From Symsagittifera roscoffensis (taxonomy: Eukaryota > Xenacoelomorpha > Acoela > Convolutidae), in assembly GCF_963678635.1 (NCBI RefSeq), contig NC_087062.1, positions 18,651,789 through 18,715,788 of the forward strand: a stretch of 64,000 bases of DNA, given 5' to 3'. A program made the translations under genes and the position numbers. The notes below the pieces were generated by a model. The model ran no database searches and had not been told where the DNA came from. It saw nothing but the letters and a program-made list of their open reading frames with translations. Numbering within the stretch: position 1 is the stretch's first letter; each line of letters begins with the position of its first letter. This document shows positions 38,660 through 51,200 of the stretch, piece by piece.

Positions 38660-39524
38660 TGTGCCATTCTGCCAGATGGCACAGCGCAACCTTCCGACGA
38701 AGCACGAATCAGAGAGAAAAGGCCTTGACAGCAAAAAAGTGCTTGAAAGGAGGGTCAGAATATTCTGGAATATATTTTTTTAAAATTTCGATTTTCAAGT
38801 TGATATTTCTCAGAAATACGAAAAACGGCCATTTTGAGCCAAAAAGTGACGAAAATCAGAACAACGACAGAAATTGTGAAAAACAGTCGTACAAGAGACG
38901 GAAAATACGAAGCCTCTTATCGTGGCAACAACACACGATAAGGACCTTAGCAGTGAATATTGGTGGAGAAGGAGGCTTCAATGGGGGAAGAAATATACCA
39001 CGGAACCCTCCCGGGACGCAAATCAGAAGAGATAAGAGCGTTATCGCTGGAATATCACGGGAGCGGAGGCTTGGTCCCCCAGAGACTGTTTATGTGAAGG
39101 GACTGTATAGAACCAACTTTTTAGCTACCTGAATGTCATAGATCTCTTAATTAACACCGTTATTGTTTGATATTTCAGAATATGAGTAGCTAGAAAGAGG
39201 AAATGGATTTAATATAGAACTGTCACACAAAAACATGTTAAAATAGGTTGTTCGAGCCGTGTTTTTAATAACAATCACGTAGTCTGAGGATCCGAGACTC
39301 AGCTATGTGGTTGTGTTCGCATGTAAACGAAAGCTGATCAAAAGTCGTTTGACTGATGGCCTAAAAATGGTAACTTTTTACTTTGCCCTAGACAGACCAG
39401 AAAATCAACTGGCAAGGTCGAGACGGTGAAAAGCGAGTAGGATTAAGGTAACTGACTCCTGCCAATCGTTAATAGGTACTTTTCCTACGCTCCGTCGCTG
39501 TGTAGTATTTGGGCGAATGTTACA
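38660..39524 (+). repeat. 3' LTR of the giant element
   Basis: 865 bp, starting TGTGCC and ending TTACA. It is almost identical to 16194-17075 apart from scattered substitutions and an 18-bp deletion near 39203. The high identity indicates a fairly recent insertion. Confidence 0.88.
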
Positions 39525-40074
39525 TATATACTAAATCCATTGGGAATGGATTGTCTTTTCCTTCCCTCTAGCTACTCATGCTCCGAAATACTAAGTATAA
39601 TCGGAGTTATTTCGATTTTTCTGGGCATCACAGCTGAAAAGTAAATTTAACAGATTCACACAGTTTCTGGACACCGCGCCTCCAATTCCGTTTTACCTCA
39701 GAGATAACGTCGTTACCTCCTCAATCTCGTGGTACAGGAGGGTACGGATACGCTCCAGCAGTCCCACCGAACCTTCTTTTTTTAGGATTTTTTTCAGCTA
39801 AGCGTTTTATCGTGTCTTGCTATTGCGATAAAAGGCTCTGTTTCTTCTCTATTTTCCGCAACTGTTCTTCGTCTTATTTTGTCGGTATCTCTGTTTCCAC
39901 TGTTTTATTTCTCTTTTTTCGTTCAAAATAGCAGTTCACGCATTTCTCAGAAATGATCTGGTTCGAATCGAAAATTTGAAATTTAAAAATTTTAGGATAT
40001 TCCGACCCTCCTTATCACTGCCAATCTGACGCCAACGCCTTTAGTGTTCTTTTTCTAGTACGTCGGCGGGTTCA
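39525..40074 (-). repeat. Older solo LTR, 5' portion (minus strand, interrupted)
   Basis: On the minus strand this matches the first ~550 bp of the giant element's LTR at perhaps two-thirds identity. Shared features include GGAGGGTC.GAATAT, TTTCTGAGAAAT, and ATGAGTAGCTAGA with TCCAATGGATTTA.TATA. It is the partner of 15895-16193. Its outer end was placed at ...GGGTTCA (40074), so that in LTR orientation it starts with TG. That edge is uncertain by 10-20 bases. Confidence 0.75.
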
Positions 40075-43064
40075 AAATTCTGAGGGATATTTTTCAAGGT
40101 CTCATAGAGCCACGAACATTTACCCTAAGCTAGCCAAAATCAAATTGTCGAATTTGCTTTATGTATGCAACGATATCGAGGCAAAATTGTTTTCTCCAAT
40201 TACCGGAAGACAAGATTCATAGCCCCATAAACCAACGTGACACCTGTATCGTAACTGAACCGGGTCAGTATGTTTGTACAGCAAGAGCAATTTTAGAAGT
40301 TAAAAAACAAAAAAAGTACAAGAGAAAACCTGACGGACTATTCTTATAAATCGAGAATGGTTGGCCTTTAAATGTGGGAAAATGTAGAAATCTCAATTCA
40401 CATACCTTCACTACATGAATGTCAAAAATGCAAAATCTCTGGACGCCAGTAAAAACGTCATCGTGGCGATTGGTGCAACATAGAAAACCAACAAACCAAT
40501 AATCAGTCCCCAAACAAACCAAGCTCCAAAAATGCCAGCGACGAGAAAAACGATGACGAAACAACAAGCGATAAGTCTTGTAATGGCAGCGAAAATATCG
40601 AAGGAAAGAATGTGAAAACACCACCTTCTAAAGTTTTGGTTAATGGAACTAAAAGGAAGAGTGCATCAACTCCAAGCGAAGAAAAACAAATGGATGAGGT
40701 TCTCAACAATCAAATCGTAGATTTTCATACTTATTTGCCAAGAAAAAAAAACAAGTTGAATATTGAACATAACAGACAAAAATGTTTCTCTGACAGAAGA
40801 AGGCTTTAAAAAAATTGTGAAACTTCACCAACCTCTTGGTCAGTTTCAACACGGAAGAAAGGGCCTGAAATGAAATCTAAAAATTCCAGAGGATATTTGG
40901 TCGGAGCGAAGTTTGATTAAGTTTTCTAGGTGCGAAAAAACAGATAAAATTGCCGTTAACTTTTTAGCACAAGAAATCCAGCTAAATTACACTCATTTAT
41001 CAAAAACTGTATAGTATTTAAAAAAACCGTCCAGATTCATTTTGCGCATTCAGGAAGCAAAAAACTCAAATTTTACAAATATACATCTGAGTTTACTGGA
41101 TAAAAACAATGTTTAATTTGACTTCAAACCGGGCGCAAATAATTCTGGTGGTTTCTTAACATTTTGGTTATCAAAATTGAGTCCTGCAAAAAGAATTGTT
41201 TCAGTTACAGGTTTTCAAATGTTAAAATTTACCAAACTTGATTGGTTTGTTATTAATATTTATGCGAACCCAAGTTCCTTGCGAGCAGCCATGAATTGAC
41301 TGAAATTAAGCATTAGATTTTTACCTAATCTATCGGAAATTATCATGACGGGTGATTTGAAAGCACTCAGATATGAAAATTTTAACATTTCTCCGATACT
41401 TACGTTAAATGATGCACGTATCCAAAGAATTACCCAACTCACAGAACAAATTCTTGGTTATTCGGTTTTGCTGATTCCGCAGTAAAATATGATTTTTGTG
41501 ATTATACACAAAGAGAAACAACATAAAACATTTGCGCGCCTAGATTACGTTTTTATGAATTTCGAAACAGAGTATGACTCTATGCAAAGCACTCAAGTAT
41601 CAATCTCTGATCATTTGCAGTTATACGTTTTTGTTAAGCCATCAAAATTTTACCAGCGCGGCCCTAATTTATGAAAATTAAATGATGAAATTTTAAAAAA
41701 CAACGCCAGCTTAATTCGTAATGATCTAAAAACTTTGTTGAAATTGAATCACCAATTAGTTACGAAAACTTTGAGCATAATTTTCGTGACATTCTGAAGT
41801 TTCTGCAAGAGAACAAAAAATGTGTAGATAGGAAATAACTTGTTAATATCAAGTATAACGAAAATTTTCTCAGAGATCGCATTCACAGCGAAAAATGTCC
41901 GAATCCGAGTTTAGTTTAAAAAATCTTTTGATGCTGGAACATCTTTAAAAGGTCTCAAACAAAAAAGATTTTCAGATATTCGAAAAATTCCGAAAACTCT
42001 CAGCTCAACTTTTGAGGGGGTGCCCAAATGTTGTGGCCAATAAAACTCAAAGAACACAATTAACTTAATCAAGCGAATCAAAGTGGATGAGAACACTTAT
42101 CATACGAATAGGATATTCTTAATCAATTTCGAAAGTATTTTTCAAATACTTAAAAAAAAATTTTTTCAAACAGACTCCGAACAACATTTAACGACGACCT
42201 TTTCATCAATCAATAAACTAGAAATTGCTGTGAATGATGGCTACAGTCACTTTACTGGAGATGAAATTTTCTTGGCTATAAACAAAGTAAATTTGAGAAG
42301 CTCAGCTGGACCAGACGGCTATACAAGAACTCCACGGATGACATTTGTTCAAGTTTAGCATAAGCATTTGATCATTTTATTCAAAGTGGAAAACAGTTTT
42401 CATTTAGAAATAATCAAACTGCTCCCCCAATTTGAAAACGCCATAGCAGTACAAGATTTTTGTCCGTTTAGTCTTATGAATACCGACGCAAAAATTTTAG
42501 CCCATACAATCTGTAAAAGAATCAAAAAGCAAATAAAATGCAAAATTGTAAAGAAAAAACCATCAGCACGTGTTTTTGTCTGGAAGACAAATAAACACAG
42601 CAATAACAAAATTGAAAAAAAGCTATTACTCCAGAACGATTGACTAATCGAGGTTCATGTGCAATAAAATTGGACTTTTCTGAAGCATTTGACAGCGTTG
42701 ACAGATCACTTCTCATCAAACCTTTGAAAGGGTTAATTTGCTGAGTTTTCCGTTAGAGCTATTGAAACTTTGTATTTAGACTCAAAAGCAGTAATTGAGA
42801 TAAATGGTAATTTTTTTCAGCCAGCTTCAAAATTCATTGCGGTGTGAGACAAAGTTGCCCTTTTCCGCATTTTTATTCATAGTTTTTCTCGAACCGCATC
42901 TTGAAGCAATTGAATCTTCAGAAGCAATTAAAGGTTTTGGTTTGTTGAGCCACAAACTAGTTTCATATGCAGACGACATAACTTGCTTTATCAAAATCAG
43001 ATGTTTTGCCAGGTTGTTTCACTAAAAAAAAATTTCGCAAACAAACTCAATTGATGATCAACAT
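40075..43064 (+). pseudogene. Second LINE copy, body (decayed)
   Basis: Homology to the intact LINE resumes in ORF1 at about 40085 (CAAGGTCTCATAGA). It continues through the ORF1 tail (to about 40810), the endonuclease (about 40915-41660) and the RT. The RT includes LVSYADDITCFIKIR at about 42955-43000. Many frameshifts and stops break it into short frames (40161-40349, 40612-40809, 41489-41674, 42083-42358, 42804-43025). It ends at about 43064, at a point equivalent to 14035 of the intact copy, so the last ~1.1 kb is lost. It is non-functional and is older than the LTR insertions inside it. Confidence 0.85.
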
Positions 43065-43547
43065 TGCAAGGCATTCGCGGAAATTACGATCTTATCCGAC
43101 AGATGTATATATTGTGCCCATTTGACTAACACCTTCCCACTAGACGACGCCCGTCCCACCATCATTCCCCAAGAGTATGTACAGCCCATTGAAGTAGCCC
43201 TACTAGAAAAAAACCGCCGAATCAATTTTAATCACAAACTTTACAACCTCGTTCAAAACACGAACTACGAGTTTTCAGCTACCACCGAAGAAATAAATAT
43301 CATCAGAACGCTTGAACTTCTTTGGCCACTGCTTTGCACAAAAATTGTAGTACGCATACTTGCTAAGCTTTTAGTAACATCCGCCGCCATAAAAACCAAC
43401 TTCCCCAATGAACTGTTCCCTGAACCTGACTCCTCGTTTATAGAAATTGTATTACTATCATTAAAACAAATCAATCAGAAACACATCTTTTCTGCACGTG
43501 TTTTCCACATTTTTTTAGATTTCATCGGGCACTTATCTAAAGGATAA
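43065..43547 (+). CDS. Open frame of unknown identity next to the LINE truncation
   Basis: This is a frame of about 155 codons, open from the truncation point to the stop at 43545-43547. It begins (no ATG) with AFAEITILSDRCIYCAHLT and continues as a plausible globular helical sequence with two hydrophobic stretches. Codon composition differs from the A/T-rich surroundings. An A-rich tract follows the stop. It may be the 3' end of another mobile element or a retrocopy that truncated the LINE. I do not recognise the family. Confidence 0.35.
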   Translation, partial: CKAFAEITILSDRCIYCAHLTNTFPLDDARPTIIPQEYVQPIEVALLEKNRRINFNHKLYNLVQNTNYEFSATTEEINIIRTLELLWPLLCTKIVVRILAKLLVTSAAIKTNFPNELFPEPDSSFIEIVLLSLKQINQKHIFSARVFHIFLDFIGHLSKG

Positions 43548-43548
43548 T

Positions 43549-46500
43549 ATTAAAAGAACAAAAAAAAACTCTTAGTCAACTTTTAAATTTTGTTCTAACA
43601 ATGTAAATAAATTGTCTTAGCAATGAAATTTAAAACAAATTCAATAAAATGATAATTTTGTAGAAAAGTTCTGCAGTAAAGTATTAAATTAATTGGCAAA
43701 AAACTTGAAAGAAACTAAATTTTTTATGTGTGCTTTTTAGAAACGAATAATTCTCTTTTAATCGCCCAAATCCTTTCCACCAAAATCAAGTAACTTGCCC
43801 AAGTAGATTTTTTTGATGAATGCATACAAGTTTTCAAGAACTAACTGACAACAGCTCTAACTTGTTTTTACACGTTTCAAACTTTCCCTTAACATAGTTA
43901 GAAGGAATTATAGGTAAGCTTAAATTAACCAACGCAGCATACTAATTCCATAAAAAACCAACCGCATGTATAACCAAGTCCCACAGTACCCAAACCAGAT
44001 TAAACCCAGCTTAAAACTGGATAATTTTTTCTTTTGAAACCCATTTTCAAGTTTTATTAAAACCACTGAAAACACAAAACACCCAAAAGATAAACCACAA
44101 CAATCTTTTGTTGGTAAAGGTTACAAACAAAGACAAAAAGAGAAAAACACCTGATAAAACAGAACAAAAACTTAAAGATGAAAAAAGCCTCTGCTCAAAA
44201 CGACGGTAAAATTATGCTCCCTTAACTGGCCTCATCCACCAGTAGGACGTCCTGAGCATGCTCTATAGCCGGCCTCAACCACCTCGCTACACCACGCTTT
44301 TGACGCGTACTCATGGTTTTGACGAGCGTTGCTCGAGGGTGAGCGACTCCTTAAATTAACCAAAACTAAATAAAAATGCTTTTGCGAAAACAACTAATAA
44401 ATATCCTAACTGAAACTGATCTCACTAACAAGTTATAGATATAAATATGCAAAGTAAAAAGTTTTCTTAGAACAAAAGGAACGAGCAGCAAAGAAAATGA
44501 TAACTCGACGACACTCCGACTTTCGAATGGCAAACCTATTGGTTTGTTGCAGTAGTCACAACCGTCACAGGATTCATATGATGTATCCAATATTGAAGCA
44601 AAGACACCCATTGATGAAGAACAATGGTCAAATTGAAGTTGACATCACGTACGGATCCTAGTCACTTGGCGCTTTACACAAAGAAGTCAAACTCCAGCTT
44701 GCACGTAGTGTCGCTCTAGTTTAACGAAATCAACACATCTTTGCATGAATCTGAAATCTTGACACGTTTACTCAAGACAACCTAGCAAATATGAGAGCAA
44801 GTTCTGGAAAACGAGGAACTGTCCCTCTTCTCTCTATGAATACAACTACTCCGAAACCTGAAAAGCTGTTTCTCCTTCTTCTCTCGCGCAGTCACTGCTT
44901 CAAAAAGAAACTACTCAAAGAAACAAGAAATCTCTCCAACTACCTTTCACTCCAATAAAAATTAAAGCTTCAAACTCTCTAAGCCCCGGATGGTTGGAAC
45001 CAGTTTAAAACTAGTATTTATATCCAATTATAGTTTTTATAAAACTATCTCTATCTAAATATAACTGTATTTTTCTAACTAACTAATCATGATCTATAAC
45101 TAATACTTACAATTATTTGTAACGCTGAAACTTTTCATATTTCAGCAACAGATTAAAATAAATTTAACTCAGAAGACAGTTGTTCTCCTTCAGATCAGTT
45201 CCTGGTATCTAGCTTGCAAATAATAGTATACACTAGATCTATTGAGATTAGGCGATATAAGAGAAAAATAAAGATCGGTATTAGACTAAGAAGTTGCACG
45301 AATCTATGCAGCCGAATATAATATAGCGTGACGAACAGACGGTGTACCAACTTTGAAATTACTCTATGAGTGAGCCACCCCGGACATATGCTCAGAAGCT
45401 AGTTGTGAAAAAACATCAGTTAAACCCAGAGATGGTATGGTACTCACATAGTAACTTTTAAAAACCTCATTTCATTCCGCAATCACAGAATTATCAAACG
45501 CGGGTCGAGATCCCGCTCAAAAACCGCTCAAGGTTTGAGCGGTTTGAGCGGTTTTCCAGCAAGATTTGAGCGGTTTTTGAGCGTTTTTTCTAGATAAACC
45601 GCTAAAATCCTGCGCGGTTTTTGAGCGTTCTTTTTTTTAGATAAACCGTTCAAAAATCGCTCAAACCGCTTATTTTGAAGCAAGATTTTGAGCGTAATTG
45701 TCTGAAAAAACCACTCAAATCGCTCAAATCTTGCTTCAAATTAGGTGAAAAATCTCGGCTCGGGTAAGCTTATAAAAAAGTTTAGCCCAAAAACCTGAAA
45801 AAAAAACACAATTTATTGGTAACTGGGCAGATTTTTAACCGAAAAGAACGTGATATTAGCTGCACTAATGAAGTAGAACTGAACTAAAATCTAACCGACT
45901 CAACCGAATAAATCATCCTTTTTATCGCTATCGTTTTAGACAAATTACGATATAGTTCATCAAATTTCTTCAATTTTTCACAGTATTTCAGAAACAACCA
46001 AATGCATGGCACTTTCATGAAACCTCGTAAGCCTTTCCGCAACCTTGTTCCATATCATACCACTCAATGAGATCAAATTTCGAACACCACTGTGAAATTG
46101 AAAAAAAACCATGCTTTGTTTTCTCCTAGAAGAATTAGGTGGGTTTTTGCTTTGGAATCACCCGTTCGTCAAACTAGCAGAGCGCTTCAAGTTCATGATC
46201 GCCCCTAAGTGGACTACAATCATCAAAAAACATTGAAAACTTACCGACCCGTTTCTACCCCCCAAAAAAGAAGATACAAGATACTCAGTTTAATTGCAAA
46301 GTTTCTGGTTTTTGCCTGACAATTTCCCACTTTTTACGTTTTTTTTTTCATTTGACAAAGAGTTCATATTCCGAACTTTTTATTTCAAACTTTAGATTCT
46401 GCTCGTTTCGTAAATAAGGCGAATAACCCAAATTTGGAACGGAATGCCTTTAGCATTTTTTCTTAACGCAAAAATAGAATGAAAAAGTACGAAACAAAAC

Positions 46501-48130
46501 TAACATCAATAACTGTTTTCTAAAGCCCACAGACATGTTATGTACGAGGACAGCGTATACTTCTGGTCCGAGCCACAAAAGTTTTTTTGAAAGATAACAG
46601 TTTTACTTTGGTTAAAACTTAGGTTGAACAGGAGATCATATCTCATATCACGTGTATATCTAAAGTTGACTCATCGCTAACCCAATAGGAGTATTGGAAA
46701 AAGTATAGAAGAAAAATGTGAGATACAATGGCTACTTTTTGGATAGACAATATCTAAATCAAACTAAAATCAGGTTTTGAAAAATTTCATTTTTAACGAA
46801 TTCAAAATATGTAGTAATTGCTGGATAGATGCAAACTGTTGGGAGTTTCATTTGCTTCCAGCTTTTTATTTGGTTGCAGACTATTTAACACCAAATAATC
46901 ATATTCTTCGATAACCAACCACCCTAAAATTTTTGTAAAACAGAATTTTGTGTTAAAATTAAATCTTCAGATGAAAATATAGAATTATCTAGACTTCCTA
47001 ATAATCAGGCATTTCTATATATCAATTGAGAGCTGAAAATACGAAATTTTTTGAAATAAATGTTAAAATGAGAAGTTGCAAGAGTCTATCCGACTGAAAA
47101 CATATAGCGTGACTAATGGACGGTCGGCCGATCCACTCAATCAGAAAATGCAAGACCCATCTGACTTACCATAGGCGTAAAATGAGTCTACTTGAACTTT
47201 TCTAATTGATTGTACTAATAAAAGATGCACGTTGAATGATCAAAGTCTTGGGGTAACAAGCTTGAAACTAATAAATTACCATTTCAAAATGCATTATGTG
47301 CAAGGCTTTGAAATTTTTTCTCTGTTTGAGAAATTATCATTTTTTAAAAACATAATAGACCAGGACCGTTAAAACGAAGTCAGAAAATCAGGTCTCTTAT
47401 AGGTTCTTTACAAGGCAGTTGGAAATTCAGTTTTTTTTGTAGCTTTGCTCGTACTTTCATTGAAGCGCATGACCGTTCATGGCACTCCCGCTCTTAGACA
47501 TTCCTAGGCTGACTGAACCTTTCTTGCATTGGTTCTCATTGTGGTGTTTTTACTGGCCCAAAACTTACTGCAATTTTTCTTCGAAATGGACAATCTGTAA
47601 TGGAAAAGTAGAGACAACTTATTTTAACTTCAGAATTCATTCCACAAAAAGTCATCAGAATAACTCAAGTAAATCATGTGTCTGACTTTTTAAAATTGGC
47701 GCAACGGATGACTCCAGTAAACTGAAAAGTTTACAAGATCCAGAAGCTGAAATTCAAAATTTTTACAAGGTCGGAAAATTTGTTAGGTTGCAATGGTTCA
47801 TTATTCGGTTAGCAAACTTGTCGTCTAATGTCAACAGGTACGATGTGATATCAAAAAACTTTACTATGAGAACTTACTTCAAAATCTGTTTGATTTAGTA
47901 CGGCTCTACAATTAACTCGATAAATGAATTAGTTTGGGCTCAGTTTCAAGATATATATATATATATTTTTTTTTTCCAAAATTTTGAAGGGTTGCAAAAT
48001 TGAAACAGCTTAAATGGCATTTAGGAATTGATGAAAACTCGGCTAATTATTTGAATCGAAAATGAAAAAACTCAAAAAATCGAAAAATCAAAACTTATTA
48101 TTTCCAAACATTATATAACTTGATTTGCAG
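43549..48130. other. Intergenic, repeat-rich
   Basis: No gene is recognised. A pair of related segments lies at about 45285-45380 and 47065-47125 (GAAGTTGCA...GTCTATCC, TATAGCGTGAC, ACGGT). A piece of the same family (GAAATTACTCTATGAGT) recurs at 59898. GAGCGGTTT repeats fill 45490-45760. A TA run is at 47951-47966. The calcineurin promoter should lie near the right end. Confidence 0.5.
45490..45760. repeat. Array of direct and inverted GAGCGGTTT motifs
   Basis: A 9-11 base motif (TTGAGCGGTTTT) and its complement (AAAACCGCTCAA) occur about ten times in mixed orientation over 270 bp. They are separated by short spacers such as AGCAAGATTTGAGCG. The mixture of orientations makes several hairpins possible. 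It looks like an expanded palindromic repeat and not a known element. Confidence 0.7.
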
Positions 48131-48213
48131 ACTCTCCGAAGGCAACAGTGAGATCAACTTCTTCATCGCCGCTCAGTTTGGACAACCAGCTCATCAGCAT
48201 CCAGGCAAAGAGG

Positions 48214-51200
48214 ATGAGCAGAGCCAGACCTAATTCGCCCCAGCCGAAGACGAAGCACATCCCCAGAGACATGCTGGGTCCCAACGACATCTTCGACTCC
48301 ATGTCAGGTCTGCCGAAATTGGACGTGATTCGCAACCACCTCAAGGGAGAAGGCAGACTGTCCGAGGGCGGAGCTTTGAAGGCAGACGTGTATTCAAAAA
48401 ATTCGAAACGAAAACTGCAACTTTCGATTTAATAATGCATTGACACAAAGAGCTTTTTTAATGAATTTAAACTTAAGGTATTTAAATAATACTCTAAGTA
48501 CTTTAAGACTTTTTTATCGGATAAAATTTAGGGACAAACAAAACAACACTTTTCACAACTGTGAGCACACGTTTGCAAGCGGACTGCAGGTACTCAAAAC
48601 GGCTACTGATCTCTTAGCCGAAGAGCCGACTATGCTGGAAGTACCTGCTCCTGTTATCATCTGTGGAGACATCCACGGACAGTACTATGATCTGCTCAAA
48701 CTACTCAACATAGGAGGCTCGGCTAGTTCGAACACTTACCTCTTTCTGGGGGATTACGTGGATAGAGGCATGTTCAGCATAGAGTGTGTACTGCTTCTGT
48801 ACGCTATGAAGATAGCATACCCGAAGAACGTCCTCATGTTGAGAGGTAAGTGGGCTGAAAAACTTTAGGATATTAGGTCTGGACGCTTTCCTTTTTGTAT
48901 GATTAGAAGTTTTTTTTAAAATTTTCTCAGAAGAGACGACCAATAGGTCAACCCGGCAGCAAAACTTCAGGTTAAACTATGTTTTGAAATCTGACAAGTT
49001 ACTTAATCTATTGAATTTCACACAGTGTTATAATAAAAAGATTTTTTTTCTGGCCATGAGGACTATTTCGAATAGATTTAGGTTTACTTGTTATTATGTA
49101 AAGTCAAATAGGTTCAGACATCACATAAAACCTTGGTAAAACTTTGTGTAAAAAATTAGGTCTGGAACCGTTACAGGCAATGTCTGGAAACTTTTGCATG
49201 AATGTTTTTATATACTCATAAAACTGAATGTCTTTTATATGCTCAAAAAATGTAGCGATTAAAATTAGTTTTTTTTGCGAACTTTGGAATTTTCGAATGA
49301 AAAAATTCTTATCATACAGTTCGCAAAGAAAAAGTCTCTTGCATTTAAGAAAAGTGAAAAAAAAATCAATTATAATGGATTTTCGTGATCTAAAATGTTG
49401 TGAACATAATCAATTTCCATGTTACGTTCAGACCACAAAATTGGACTAATAATGGTTTTAAATCCATTTTTTCTCGCCAAAACAAAATGCATTATATTTC
49501 ATTTGGAATCCATTATAATGGATTTTTTAAGTAGGAAATCATATTAAAATGGATTTTTTTTCCACTTTACTTTTGTTTCGCGCTTCGTGCAAAATTTTGC
49601 AAGAATTTCTGCATTTATCAATTTATCAAGTGGGTTATCCAGAAACTTTGCAAAGCGAGTGTACGGCCTAATCGATTTCTAAATCTAAACTCAAATTGCA
49701 AAAAGATCCCGTTAAGCTCTCCCCCCCCCCCCCCCCAACGTTTGACCCTTAGCTCCTCCCCCAGTGAAGCCCCCTACCTGAACAAACCCCCCACATGTTC
49801 CCACCACCCCTCACCCACCTGGGGAGGGGAGGGAAGGGGGGTTGTTGTACATAGATAAACGCTAGGGGGTTAATGGAAGGGGGATTGGTCCACCTCCAAT
49901 TTTACCTCCCCCTCAAAGTTTCTAATAAGTTAACAAAATAGTTGAAAGGAAAAAAATTCAGTTTTCGAGTAACATAAAAAAGTAACAAAAAAATCAAAGT
50001 TAGGCAGAAAAAAAATTAAATTGAACAAAAAGTAACCAACGTAACCAACTTTAGTTTAAAACGTAGAAAAGGCTTTATGTGCGTTGAAATTCACATCTCA
50101 ATAAAGTGAAAAAAAAATCGATTATAATGGATGAAAAAAGGATTTTGTTGCCTCGAAAAATATTAATATTATAACCCATTTTTAATTGGTTATAAACGAT
50201 TTGTTTTCACTTTGTGGACACTGACAAGGAAGCTCAATTATAATAGATTTTTTTCATGGAACTCCAGTGCGGGCTCCTATTCGGCAAAAAACCGCAAGAC
50301 GTTTATTCAAAATTACTTGAAAACAAACTTGCATTATTTCGCTGTTTTTGTTTCTATGAAAAAAATGCTTGCCATACACTTTCATTGATGAAAACTGTTT
50401 GGCACGCTTTTTTCCATAGACTCAAATAATGGAAGTGTATGATACGCATTTTTGCGGAGGGATGTCAACCCGGGCCATTCTGATGATTATTTAATTTATT
50501 TTGCGTTATTTTATTAATTTATTTAATTTAATTTGATTATTTAATTTAAAAAAATTAACAAACCCGAATACAAAGTTCCTCCCCATTTTCAATGGTTGGA
50601 ATAAAAAGTCTTTTTTATTACTCTAAAAACGCATGTACTTTTGTGGACTATTCTTATTAACACTAAAATGATGTCGCCATTTTCAGGCAACCACGAGTGC
50701 CGACACCTGACCAAAGTGTTCACATTTAAAGACGAGTGTCTGGCTAAGTACAACGACACAGTGTACAAGGCATGCATGGAGTCTTTTGACGCCCTCCCTC
50801 TTGCGGCCATAGTGAACAAACAGTTCNNNNNNNNNNNNNNNNNNNNNNNNNNNNNNNNNNNNNNNNNNNNNNNNNNNNNNNNNNNNNNNNNNNNNNNNNN
50901 NNNNNNNNNNNNNNNNNNNNNNNNNNNNNNNNNNNNNNNNNNNNNNNNNNNNNNNNNNNNNNNNNNNNNNNNNNNNNNNNNNNNNNNNNNNNNNNNNNNN
51001 NNNNNNNNNNNNNNNNNNNNNNNNNNGTTATCAAAAATATTGGTGGATGAGTTTTGATCGCAAGCGGTGTCGGAGATTTGCTGAATACGGCCGGTAGATC
51101 TGAACAAACTATTTCATCCGATAACAGACAAATATGACAAATCGAAGCATGGGTTTAAAAATGATCTCATGTAGCCAGTTGTTTGCATTCGACAGGTAAT

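Larger units (their letters stand above)
16194..39524 (+). mobile_element. Giant Ty3/gypsy-like LTR retroelement, about 23.3 kb
   Basis: It is bounded by direct LTRs starting TGTGCC and ending TTACA (16194-17075 and 38660-39524). Internal order: structured 3-kb leader; Gag-like ORF; aspartic protease; RT; RNase H plus integrase plus macro domain; non-coding hairpin spacer; SGNH-hydrolase ORF; unknown large ORF continuing across a UGA; second unknown large ORF; 3' non-coding region. The LTR-protease-RT-RH-IN order is that of Ty3/gypsy elements. No envelope-like protein with signal peptide or membrane anchor was seen. A TAT trinucleotide flanks both ends as a possible short target duplication. 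Codon use of the internal ORFs is GC-richer than the surrounding AT-rich DNA. Confidence 0.9.

Noticed and set aside
45280-47125. LTR pair or terminal repeats of another element
   Set aside because: The similarity between the two segments is short (~60 bp) and diverged, and no coding sequence lies between them. It is kept only as an interspersed repeat.
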